The position numbers were made by a program, and so were the translations under genes. DNA of 64,000 nucleotides from NCBI RefSeq assembly GCF_036850765.1, contig NC_089490.1:290142982-290206981 (forward strand), given 5' to 3'. The notes below the pieces were generated by a model. That model searched no databases, was not told the origin of the DNA, and saw only the letters and a program-made list of their open reading frames with translations. The DNA is from Saccopteryx bilineata. Its lineage: Eukaryota > Chordata > Mammalia > Chiroptera > Emballonuridae. Below are positions 1 to 9,885 of the stretch, piece after piece. Position 1 is the stretch's first letter, and each line of letters begins with the position of its first letter.

Positions 1-766
1 TTCTACAATCTCATTAACTAGAGTACAAAAATCATGAAACATTTCAAATAACTCCTTTAATAGTTATTAGAAGACATCATTTTCAAAAGAAATATGTGGG
101 CTGTTATTTTCAACAGCATATCAGCTCTATTTATTTGGGTGTTCAATTTAGTTTTGCAATTTGGTTTCTGGTTTATTGCCCCTGCAAAACCCCATCCCTC
201 TATTTTGGTCTGTTTTGTTGAGGCTCTCCTTTGTTAATGTTTCTTGCAAGTCTAATTTATAAAACCTACTGTAACTTCCAAGCAATAAATGACTCAATTT
301 AATACCATTGAAAATGTAAGTCAAACACAGACCATAGAATTTGAATTATTTAGTAAAATGATTAGATAGCTCTGTATCCCAGGGCATGATTGAGCATGTC
401 TGCGGTAAGTTTCAGGGCATGTAAAAACACCTTCAGCACTTGTTGTTTCTCTGGTTTTGCAATATGAACAATCCCCATCTGTGCCGATGCTTCTTTTCAT
501 TAGCCTCTCAGTGATCTGACTCTAATCACTCTTTTCTGCTGTGTAAATTATATTTACTATAGATAAAAGCTGACATTTTGTAATGTCTACCAATTATACT
601 TCTGTAACTGCACTAAGACAGCTAATAAAATCATTTGCTATATTTTTTTCTGTATCTTCAATTCTCTTTCAACATCTCATTCTTTTTAGCATAAATAGGC
701 CAAGGTGGAAAATTATTTAGTGTGTGGTTATCTTCACAATAAAATAAGGTTGCATAATATTACTAA
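1..766. other. Unique AT-rich flank of L1-A
   Basis: No ORF of note, no RNA gene and no repeat family that I recognise. It is ordinary AT-rich mammalian intergenic sequence, ending at the left copy of the target-site duplication of the neighbouring L1. Confidence 0.6.
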
Positions 767-781
767 AGCTATGTAATTTTT
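767..781. repeat. Left target-site duplication of L1-A
   Basis: AGCTATGTAATTTTT, identical to 8709-8723 on the far side of the L1. Confidence 0.9.
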
Positions 782-1094
782 TTTTTTTTTACATTTTATT
801 TATTTATTTTTTATTTATTTATTTATTTTTTTTAAATAAATTTTTATTAATGGTAATGGGATGACATTAATAAATCAGGGTACATATATTCAAAGAAAAC
901 ATGTCTAGGTTATTTTGTCATCAAATTATGTTGCAAACCCCTCGCCCAAAGTCAGATTGTCCTCCGTCACCCTCTATCTAGTTCTCTGTGCCCCTCCCCC
1001 TCCCCCTAACTCTCCCTCCCTCCCTCCCATGTCCTCCCTCCCCCCCCACCCTTGGTAACCACCACACTCTTGTCCATGTCTCTTAGTCTCAATT

Positions 1095-4000
1095 TTATGT
1101 TCCATCAATGTATGGAATCATATAGTTCTTGTTTTTTTCTGCTTTGCTTATTTCACTCCTTATAATGTTATCAAGATCCCACCATTTTGCTGTAAATGAT
1201 CTGATGTCATCATTTCTTATGGCTGAGTAGTATTCCATAGTGTATATGTGCCACATCTTCTTTATCCAGTCTTCTATTGAAGGGCTTTTTGGTTGTTTCC
1301 ATGTCTTGGCCACTGTGAACAGTGCTGCAATGAACATGGGGCTACATGTGTCTTCACGTATCAATGTTTCTGAGGTTTTGGGGTATATACCCAGTAGAGG
1401 GATTGCTGGGTCATAAGGTAGTTCTATTTGCAGTTTTTTGAGGAACCACCATACTTTCCTCCATAATGGTTGTACTACTTTAAAGTCCCACCAACAGTGA
1501 ATGAGGGTTCCTTTTTCTCCACAGCCTCTCCAACATTTGCTATTACCCGTCTTGTTGATAATAGCTAATCTAACAGGGGTGAGGTGGTATCTCATTGTAG
1601 TTTTGATTTGCATTTCTCTAATAACTAATGAAGCTGAGCATCTTTTCAGATATCTGTTGGCCATTTGTATCTCTTCCTGGGAGAAGTGTCTGTTCATGTC
1701 CTCTTCCCATTTTTTTATTGGATTGCTTGTTTGTTTGTTGTTGAGTTTTACGAGTTCTTTGTAAATTTTGGATATTAGGCCCTTATCTGAGCTGTCGTTT
1801 GAAAATATCAGTTCCCATATAGTTGGTTGTCTGTTTATTTTGATATCAGTTTCTCTTGCTGAGCAAAAACTTTTAATTCTGATGTAGTCCCATTCATTTA
1901 TCTTTGCCTTCACTTCTCTTGCCATTGGAGTCAAGTTCATAAAATGTTCTTTAAAACCCAGGTCCATGATTTTAGTACCTATGTCTTCTTCTATGTACTT
2001 TATTGTTTCAGGTCTTATATTTAGGTCTTTGATCCATTTTGAATTAATTTTAGTACACGGGGACAGGCTGTAGTCGAGTTTCATTCTTTTGCATGTGGCT
2101 TTCCAGTTTTCCCAACACCATTTGTTGAAGAGGCTTTCTTTTCTCCATTGTGTGTTGTTGGCCCCTTTATCACAGATTATTTGACCATATATATGTGGTT
2201 TTATTTCTGGGCTTTCTATTCTGTTCCATTGGTCTGAGTGTCTATTTTTCTGCCAATACCATGCTGTTTTAATTATCGTGGCCCTATAATATAGTTTAAA
2301 GTCAGGTATTGTAATGCCCCCAGCTTCATTCTTTTTCCTTAGGATTGTTTTGGCTATTCGGGGTTTTTTATAGTTCCATATAAATCTGATGATTTTTTGT
2401 TCCATTTCTTTAAAAAATCTCATAGGGATTTTGATGGGAATTGCATTAAATTTGTATATTGCTTTGGGTAATATGGCCATTTTGATTATATTTATTCTTC
2501 CTATCCAAGAACAAGGAATATTTTTCCATCTCATTGTATCTTTTTCGATTTCCCTTAACAATGCTTTGTAATTTTCATTATATAGGTCCTTTACGTTCTT
2601 TGTTATGTTTATTCCTAGGTATTTTATTTTTTTTTGTTGCAATCGTGAAGGGGATTATTTTTTTGAGTTCGTTTTCTAATATTTCATTGTTGGCATATAG
2701 AAAGGCTATGGACTTTTGTATGTTAATTTTGTATCCTGCGACCTTACTGTATTGGTTTATTGTTTCTAATAATCTTTTTGTGGAGTCCTTCGGGTTTTCG
2801 ATGTATAGGATCATATCATCAGCAAAAAGTGATAGCTTTACTTCTTCTTTTCCGATGTGGATGCCTTTTATTTCTTTGTCTTGTCTGATTGCTCTGGCCA
2901 GAACTTCTAGCACCACGTTGAATAAGAGTGGAGAGAGTGGACAACCCTGTCTTGTTCCTGATTTAAGGTAGAAAGTCCTCAGTTTTATGCCGTTTAATAG
3001 GATGTTGGCTGATGGTTTATCATATGGCCTTTATCATGTTGAGATATTTTCCTTCTATACCCATTTTGTTGAGAGTCTTAAACATAAAATTGTGTTGTAT
3101 TTTATCAAAAGCCTTTTCTGCATCTATTGATAAGATCATGTGGTTTTTGTTCTTTGTTTTGTTGATATGGTGTATTACGTTAACCGTTTTGCGTATGTTG
3201 AACCATCCTTGAGATTCTGGGATGAATCCCACTTGATCATGATGTATTATTTTTTTAATATGTTGTTGTATTCGGTTTGCCAGTATTTTGTTTAGTATTT
3301 TAGCATCTGTATTCATTAGAGATATTGGTCTGTAGTTTTCTTTCTTTGTGCCATCCTTGCCAGGTTTTGGTATGAGGGTTATGTTGGCCTCATAAAATGT
3401 GTTTGGAAGTATTGCTTCTTCTTCAATTTTTTGGAAGACTTTGAGTAGAATAGGAACCAAGTCTTCTTTGAATGTTTGATAGAATTCACTAGTATAACCG
3501 TCTGGGCCTGGACTTTTATTTTTGGGGAGATTTTTAATAGTTTTTTCTATTTCCTCCTTGCTGATTGGTCTGTTTAGGCTTTCTGCTTCTTCATGACTCA
3601 GTCTAGGAAGGTTGTATTGTTCTAGGAATTTATCCATTTCTTCTAGGTTGTTGTATTTGGTGGCATATAATTTTTCATAGTATTCTACAATAATTCTTTG
3701 TATTTCTATGATGTCTGTGGTGATCTCTCCTCTTTCATTTTGGATTTTATTTATTTGAGTCCTGTGTCTTTTTTCCTTGGTGAGTCTTGCCAAGGGTTTG
3801 TCAATTTTGTTGATCTTTTCAAAGAACCAGCTCCTTGTTTTATTGATTTTTTCTATAGTTTTTCTGTTCTCTATTTCATTTATTTCTGCTCTGATTTTTA
3901 TTATCTCCTTTCTTCGGCTGGTTTTGGGTTGTCTTTGTTCTTCTTTTTCTAGTTCCTTAAGGTGTGAAGTTAAGTTGTTTACTTCGGCTCTCTCTTGTTT

Positions 4001-4921
4001 GTTCATATAGGCCTGAAGTGATATGAACTTTCCTCTTATTACTGCTTTTGCTGCATCCCAGAGATTCTGATATGTCGTATTTTCATTTTCATTTGTCTGT
4101 ATATATCTTTTGATCTCTGCACTTATTTCTTCTTTGACCCATTCATTTTTTAGAAGTATGTTGTTTAGTTTCCACATTTTTGTGGGTTTTTCCCCCTCTT
4201 TATTGCAGTTGAATTCTAGTTTCAGGGCTTTATGATCAGAAAATATGCTTGGTACAATTTCAATTTTTCTAAATTTGCTGATATTGTCTTTGTGGCCCAA
4301 CATATGGTCAATTCTTGAGAATGTTCCATGTACACTAGAGAAAAATGTATACTCTGTCGCTTTGGGATGAAGTGTCCTGTAGATGTCTATCATATCCAGG
4401 TGTTCTAGTATTTCGTTTAAGGCCACTATATCTTTATTGATTCTCTGTTTGGATGACCGATCTAGAGCCGTCAGCGGTGTATTGAGGTCTCCAAGTATGA
4501 TTGTATTTTTGTTAGTTTTTGTTTTAAGGTCAATAAGTAGCTGTCTTATATATTTTGGTGCTCCTTGGTTTGGTGCATATATATTAAGGATTGTTATGTC
4601 TTCTTGATTCAACTTCCCCTTAATCATTATGAAATGACCATTTTTGTCTCTGAGTACTTTTTCTGTCTTGTAGTCAGCATTATTAGATATGAGTATTGCT
4701 ACACCTGCTTTTTTTTGGGTGTTGTTTGCTTGGAGTATTGTTTTCCAGCCTTTCACTTTGAATTTGTTTTTATCCTTGTTGCTTAGATGTGTTTCTTGTA
4801 GGCAGCATATAGTTGGATTTTCTTTTTTAATCCATTCTGCTACTCTGTGTCTTTTTATTGGTAAGTTTAATCCATTTACATTTAGTGTAATTATTGACAC
4901 TTGTGGGTTCCCTACTGCCAT
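1095..4921 (-). pseudogene. L1-A ORF2p, endonuclease/reverse transcriptase, two frameshifts
   Basis: ORF2p nicks target DNA and primes reverse transcription there. It runs in three frames: 4921-3020, then a frame containing 2916-2578, then 2642-1095. The N-terminal AP-type endonuclease keeps Asn14 (TLNVNGLN), Glu43 (QETH), the GDLNT block and the SDH motif. The reverse transcriptase has FADDMILY, and a cysteine-rich C-terminus is present. The first break is a 2-bp deletion near 3021-3026: L1-B has CATAGATGG where L1-A has CATATGG. The second is one extra base in a 9-base homopolymer at 2628-2636. Correcting for both, the length would be a multiple of three, about 1275 residues, the usual family length. 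As it stands the product would stop inside the RT domain. Confidence 0.93.
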
Positions 4922-5246
4922 TTTATAAATTGCTTTCTGTTAGTTTTGTATCTAGTTTGATTCTTCTCTTTTGTTTTTCTATCATTTGTTTTTGTTTGTT
5001 TGTGTTCCATACTTCTTTCCTCTGTTGCTACCTTTTTTAAGTCAAGTGTTTTTGTGGTGGTTTTTTTAAGGGTGGTTACCATTAAGTAATGAAAAGGGTA
5101 CCTACCATATTCATTGTAGTACCCTATCTTATAAGTATTTCTGCACTTCATCATCCTTTGCTACTGTTAATCTCCATCCTCTCCCCCCTTTTTATCCTTT
5201 GTTGTCACAGTTTAAGTTTGGTTTTATTGTGTTCTTGGTGGAGCTG
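4922..5246 (-). other. L1-A inter-ORF spacer, unusually long
   Basis: 325 bp separate the ORF1 stop from the ORF2 start. L1-B, in the same window, has about 55 bp, and human L1 has 63 bp. The spacer contains an 80-codon reading frame (5154-4912) that overlaps the ORF2 start by 10 bases in another frame. I see no protein family in it and do not call it a gene. Confidence 0.7.
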
Positions 5247-6242
5247 TTACTTGTGGTGTTGTTTTCTTTTGTTCTTTGAATCTGGTTGGAAAACCCCCTT
5301 TAGTATTTCCTGGAGTGGGGGCTTTCTGTTGATAAATTCTCTCATCTTTTCTGTATTTGTGAATGTTTTTATATCTCCTTCATACTTGAAGGATAGCTTT
5401 GATGGGTATAGTATTCTTGGCTGAAAGTTCCTCTCTTTCAGGGCTTTAAATATTGGGGTCCACTCTCTTCTAGCTTGTAGAGTTTCTGCTGAGAAATCTG
5501 ATGATAATCTAATAGGCCTTCCTTTATATGTTGTACTCTTCTTTTCCCTGGCTGCCTTGAGAATTTTTTCTTTGTCATTGGTTTGTGTCATCTTTATTAT
5601 GATGTGCCTTGGAGTGGGTTTCTTGGGGTTAAGAAAACTTGGTGTTCTGTTTGCTTCTTGAATTTGAGGCTTTAGTTCCTTCCACAGGCTTGGGAAGTTC
5701 TCGTCTATTATTTGTTTGAGTATATTCTCCATTCCATTTTCTTTCTCTTCTCCCTCTGATATACCTATTATTCTTATGTTATTCTTTCTGATGGAGTCAG
5801 ACAATTCCTGTAGGGCTTTCTCGTTTTTTATTATTTTTGAGTCTCTTTCTTCTTCTCTCTGTTGTGCCTCAAGTTGTTTGTCTTCTATTTCACTAATCCT
5901 ATCTTCAATCTGGCCTGTTCTGTTAGCTAAGCTTGTTACCTCGTTTTTCAGCTCGTGAATTGAGTTTTTCATTTCTGTTTGATTTGTTTTTATAGTTTCA
6001 ATTTCCTTGGTAATATATTCTTTGTGTTCATTGAGTTGTTTTCTGATCTCCCTATATTGCCTTTCTGTGTTTTCTTGTATATCTCTGAGTATTTTTAAGA
6101 TTTCTAATTTAAATTCTCTGTCATTTAGCTCCAAGGCTTCCAATATGTTAAGTCTTTTCTCCATAGATTTTTCCACATCTATTTGTGTTACCTCTCTTTC
6201 TTTTGTATCCATAATATTCGATTTCCTCTTTCTTATCGGCAT
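5247..6242 (-). CDS. L1-A ORF1p, RNA-binding nucleic-acid chaperone (intact)
   Basis: 331-residue open frame, close to the 338 residues of human ORF1p. The family protein forms trimers through a coiled coil, coats the L1 RNA and is needed for retrotransposition. Visible parts: a basic N-terminus (MPIRKRK); a long heptad-rich, Glu/Lys-rich coiled coil at about residues 30-150; an RRM-like domain opening with NNIRIIGISEGEE; and a C-terminal domain with the conserved blocks KILKAAREK, LQARREW and YPSKLSF. The Met start is the first in frame and lies just downstream of the 5'UTR. There is no internal stop or frameshift. Whether it is expressed cannot be judged from sequence. Confidence 0.92.
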   Translation of the reverse strand: MPIRKRKSNIMDTKEREVTQIDVEKSMEKRLNILEALELNDREFKLEILKILRDIQENTERQYREIRKQLNEHKEYITKEIETIKTNQTEMKNSIHELKNEVTSLANRTGQIEDRISEIEDKQLEAQQREEERDSKIIKNEKALQELSDSIRKNNIRIIGISEGEEKENGMENILKQIIDENFPSLWKELKPQIQEANRTPSFLNPKKPTPRHIIIKMTQTNDKEKILKAAREKKSTTYKGRPIRLSSDFSAETLQARREWTPIFKALKERNFQPRILYPSKLSFKYEGDIKTFTNTEKMREFINRKPPLQEILKGVFQPDSKNKRKQHHK

Positions 6243-6497
6243 CTGACGGTGGTCTTATTGATAGCACTAATTAGAATTAATAAAGAGTAAAAAAAAAAAA
6301 AAAAAAAAAAAAAGGGTAAAACACCCCACAAAAAAAACAGTAATAATTTATTATTTCCCCCTTTTTTCTCTCTTCTCTTTCCCTCCTCTCCCCTCCTCTC
6401 CCCTCCTCAGGGAAATATCGTGCCTATAATGGAGGGCCTGATTTGGGGTGAAGAGTTCAAGGGGCAAAAAAAGGGAGTAGGGACCTACTAAATGCAA

Positions 6498-6528
<31 letters not shown>

Positions 6529-8320
6529 TCTTAGACAAGCATAAGATGATTTGCTTGTAAGTGATGGTCAACTAAGAGATATAATGAGAGGGATAAGAGG
6601 GGATCAGAAAAAAGGACCAAAAAAGAATAATAAAGAAGAAAAAATAAAAATAATAAGTAAAAATCTGTTGTATTAAGTGGAGCGAAGACTAAATACAATG
6701 GAGACCTTGGGTTGGGAGGACCCAAAATGCCACAAAAATAAACAAACAAGAGAGAAAAAAAAATAAAAACAAAAGCAAAAAAGAGAAATAAAACCAAAAA
6801 AAAAGCCTTGAGTCCCAAATTAACTAATTTGTTCGTGATTGAAGATTATATGGGAGGAAAGTAAAATGAGATAAGAAAAAACGAATAGAAAGGAAAAAAT
6901 AAGAAAAAGAGAAAAACGAAGGAAGAAATAAAATAGGAGAAAAAAACAAAATAAAGCAAGACAAAAAAAAAAACAAAAGAGGAGAGAGTGAGAGTTAAGT
7001 GTTTTGGAGTATTACCTTAAAGGAGGGTGAGGATGAAGAAGAAAAATAAAATGCAACACTCATGGGTAGTGTAGTTCAAGAAAGGGGAAGCATAAGATGG
7101 GCAGAGAATAGAAGGACCGAGGTGGAGGAAATAAAGGCAAAAAGATAGAACAAACAAGCAACAACAACAACAACAACAAAAAAAAATTAGTGGATCAAGT
7201 TGTAAAGTCTGTGGGTTTTTCTTGATTTTGAGAGGTTAACTTCTTCCTTTTTCTTTTCTCTCCCTCTTCCTAGTCGGTGACTCTGTACCCCAGGCTCTGC
7301 CCCTGTGTCACTCCTAGTTAGGGATTTGCAGTTGATGGGATTCTATGGCAATGTCATATAATTGGCTTTAGTCTTGCTGGAAGTAAAGGCTTGTTGGCGT
7401 TTGCAGGGTCCAACGATGAGAGAGTTTGCTTTCCTGGATTCTCTCTCCTAGTCCCCCCTTTCTGAATTAGCAGCCTGGTGATCCAGCTATAAGGCTGCAA
7501 CTGCTTCTGCCTGGGGAGTAAGAGGCTCAAAGAGCTGGGAAATCCCCACTCTATCCCCCCTCAGTGCAAGGCTTTGGGAAAGGCTCTGAGAGTCAGGGCC
7601 TCCAGTGTAATCAGGCGGGGGTGGGAGTCAATTGTTGTCAAGGTGACTGTTCAGCACCTATCATTTAGTTGGACCTCTCAACCCAGGCTTTCCACACTTT
7701 GTAGCCTGTTTTTGCAGGGAAGAAGAGGCACTAGTCTCTGCTTACGACTAGTGTAGTATAGACCTTATTATCTGCCAAGTCCTTCTTGTTAGCGTTTATC
7801 CCTGAATATGGAGGCTCTATCAATCAGCAGTTGCCTCCGCCCCTTTAGCGAGAGGCACTAAAAAATATCACGCCTCTTGTCTTGGATCGCTGAACTGAGA
7901 GAGATCTTATCAATTAGAACCGAGGGTGCGCAGATTTTATGGGTTAAGCTAATTTCAGTGATTGGGTCGCAGCTGTGTTTCAGAAGGTATTTTAGGCTGC
8001 CTGCGCGCACCCCTCCCCCAATGCTTGATTGTTAGCTTGAATGGCTGGGTGAGGTGCCCCGCCCACGGAGAGAATCTCCCAAGCCTCTCCGGCTCGCCCC
8101 GCCGCTGGCGGCTGGACCGCACCAGGCGCAGGATAATGGAGCCCCCTGGGTGTGCGGGCCAGTAAGGCGCCCTGCGCGCGTGGAATGCCCAAGGCACGCG
8201 CGCGAATGGGGCGCTCAGGGCACCGGTGGCCGGCGACCCCCACTCGCAGTGTGCGGGCCGCTGGGAACGCCAGCAGTGCTCAACCGGACCGGGCGCGCGC
8301 AAGGCGGCTCGTGGAGGCCA

Positions 8321-8421
8321 CTCGCGGTGGCGGTTCCGCGGGGGCTCGCAGCAGCTCGCGGTGGCGGTTCCGCGGGGGCTCGCAGCAGCTCGCGGTGGCG
8401 GTTCGCGGGGGTTCACGGCAG
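8321..8421. repeat. GC-rich minisatellite, 34-bp unit x3, in the L1-A 5'UTR
   Basis: Units at 8321-8354, 8355-8388 and 8389-8421. The first two are identical (CTCGCGGTGGCGGTTCCGCG... ending CAGCAG); the third is 33 bp with a few changes. This resembles the tandem monomers found in some rodent L1 promoters, but at smaller scale. Confidence 0.85.
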
Positions 8422-8682
8422 CTCGCGGGCTCGCGGCCGCGAGCAGCGGCTTGCGGTTCCCAAGTATATGGGCTGACTCACCGCGGGCGCACTCCCTGGC
8501 GGCTTGAATGAGCGTTGCTGCGGTACCTTCCTCCACACCCTCGTCTCTCAGATTCAAGTGATAACAGTCCTTTTGCTTTCAGTTTGTGTGGAACTCCGGA
8601 ATGCTCCGAGGATAAATTTTTCTGTTTCTAGTTGATAAATTTGTTGTGATTTAGGGGAGAGCTGTCGGACGCGCTTCTCACG

Positions 8683-8702
8683 GCGCCATTTCCGTGACGT
8701 CA
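8683..8702 (-). promoter_or_regulatory. YY1-type and CRE-type sites at the L1-A 5' end
   Basis: Within 26 bp of the inferred transcript start are the palindrome TGACGTCA (8695-8702), matching a cAMP-response element (CREB/ATF), and GCGCCATTT (8683-8691), containing the YY1 core CCAT in a GCCATTT context. Human L1 also has a YY1 site near its start. Binding here is inferred from the motifs only. Confidence 0.6.
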
Positions 8703-8708
8703 CTCTAT

Positions 8709-8723
8709 AGCTATGTAATTTTT
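8709..8723. repeat. Right target-site duplication of L1-A
   Basis: Identical to 767-781. It fixes the 5' end of L1-A at about 8708. Confidence 0.9.
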
Positions 8724-9611
8724 AATAAATGTATTAATTGGGTCTTGAGATCAATATTGCTATTTATTCTGAGGATGTATACAGAATCAAGTTTTGATAT
8801 TTGCATCTACTCATTCCTTTTTACAGGCAATATGTTTTTAAATTAAATGTCTCTGATAATTTTTAATAATGTTGGACATAAGTGAAGCTCAAAACATTTT
8901 GGAAAGAGAAGGAAGAGGTTGAAATTTCATTGTGATAATGTTGGAAGTGAAATTCCATAAGCAGTTTTATTAGTGAAGTTTTTACTCATATTTTGATGGC
9001 CAAACCATTTCAATAACCATTTATTTGTATGATCTCTTCTCACCCAACATATCATTTTTAAATACTGATAACATTGATTCAAATATCCCATCTATGAGTT
9101 CCTCAGTCTGAACACTTACAAATTAACACTCAGTAACAAAAGTGTTTCCAATTTAGTTTAGAAATAGTTACTTAAAAATACTATTACAGAATCAAGGAAT
9201 CATTGTAGTTTAGTAGGTCATTCTGCTCTACATTTATATCAGCTTGTCACTTCTTAAAACAAAACTGAAAATGCAGTGGGACCAGAAGGGTCCAAGAATC
9301 CCTGGACAATAAATTGTCATTGGTTTGAGAAACTGATATGCGTAATAAGTCACGAATGAATGAGATATTTTTCAAAAGGTTTTGTTGGAAGTAATATTTT
9401 GTAATATTCTGAAAAAAAAAGGAAGAAAAGAAACAGAGAAGAAATGGTTAGGAGTAGCCAGCTTCTGACAAAAACTGGCAAAAATGAGAGTCTATTGATG
9501 GAAATATTAAGAACAGAATTGGTGTTTTTATTTAAACATGTCCCTGTGTGCAAAATAAGGCTAAATAAAAAATTTGGTAACACTCTGATTTTATTATTCT
9601 TGCCTTGTTGT
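8724..9611. other. Unique AT-rich stretch
   Basis: No gene or recognisable repeat seen; only short spurious reading frames. Confidence 0.5.
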
Positions 9612-9702
9612 TTTACGAATTTGCGTGTAATCCTTACGCAGGAGCCCTGCTAATCTTCTCTGTATCATTCCAATTTTAGTATATGTGCTGTGGAAGCGAG
9701 CC
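9612..9702 (-). pseudogene. U6 spliceosomal snRNA pseudogene
   Basis: Reverse strand matches U6 snRNA over about 90 nt: the 5' GCTCGCTTC, the block ATATACTAAAATTGGAA, the ACAGAGA-box region around CAGAGAAGATTAGCA, and the ACGCAAATTCGT near the 3' end. Human U6 is 107 nt; the last part (GAAGCGTTCC...) is missing or diverged. Several substitutions (for example in the CCCCTGCGCAAGGATGAC region), no proximal-sequence element or TATA box of a real U6 promoter upstream, and fusion to a SINE at its 5' end show it is a dead retrocopy. Confidence 0.9.
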
Positions 9703-9885
9703 CAAGGACGCTGGCTAAAGCAAAGGGTCACTGGCTGGCTGTAGCCCCCAGTCAAGGCACATATGAAAACGCAATCAATAAACAACTGAGATGCTACAAT
9801 AAAGAATTGATGCTTCTCATCTCTCTCCCTTCCTGCTTATCTCTCCTTTTATTTTTCTCTCTGTCTCTGTCCCCTCTTGCTTTTA
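9697..9885 (+). mobile_element. 5'-truncated tRNA-derived bat SINE fused to U6
   Basis: Matches the 3' two-thirds of the longer SINE at 53737-54080: the blocks AAGCAAAGGGTCACT, CAAGGCACATATGA, AATCAATAAACAACTGAGATG and TTGATGCTTCTCATCTCTCTC. The tRNA head is absent. The GAGCCC at the start is shared between the U6 5' end and the SINE. Confidence 0.8.

Larger units (their letters stand above)
782..8708 (-). mobile_element. Full-length LINE-1 (L1-A), minus strand, young
   Basis: Complete non-LTR retrotransposon of about 7.9 kb. In sense (minus) order it has a 2.5-kb 5'UTR (8708 to 6243), ORF1 (6242 to 5247), a 325-bp spacer, ORF2 (4921 to 1095), a short 3'UTR, and an A-rich tail seen as T/TTTA-rich sequence at about 782-850. 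The 15-bp duplication AGCTATGTAATTTTT at 767-781 and 8709-8723 is perfect, as expected for a recent endonuclease-primed insertion. ORF1 is intact and ORF2 carries only two small indels. At 7.9 kb it is longer than the roughly 6 kb of human L1, owing to the 5'UTR and inter-ORF spacer. No other repeat has inserted into it, which supports youth. The insertion is 5' complete, not truncated as most copies are. Confidence 0.95.
6243..8708 (-). promoter_or_regulatory. L1-A 5'UTR / internal promoter region
   Basis: About 2.47 kb upstream of ORF1. From 8000 to 8708 it is strongly CpG-rich, unlike the AT-rich surroundings, and contains a minisatellite at 8321-8421. From about 6430 to 7180 the plus strand is purine-rich, so the sense strand is pyrimidine-rich, with two homopolymers of about 23-24 A at 6291-6313 and 6497-6520 and a CAA repeat near 7155-7175. 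L1 5'UTRs act as internal promoters; that this one does is inferred from position and composition. Confidence 0.75.

Noticed and set aside
1501..6246. Many plus-strand reading frames across L1-A, and the same across 45.2-50.6 kb
   Set aside because: They are antisense shadows of L1 ORF1/ORF2: hydrophobic and Ser/Phe-rich as expected for the complement of Lys/Glu-rich coding sequence, with no domain.
6531..6818. 95-codon Phe/Leu-rich frame in the L1-A leader
   Set aside because: It is a product of the pyrimidine-rich strand (TTC/TTT/CTT codons), not of selection.
7955..8557. 200-codon and shorter Ala/Arg/Pro-rich frames in the L1-A 5'UTR
   Set aside because: Long frames are expected by chance in CpG-rich DNA with few stops, and the sequence follows the minisatellite. 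No protein family is recognised.
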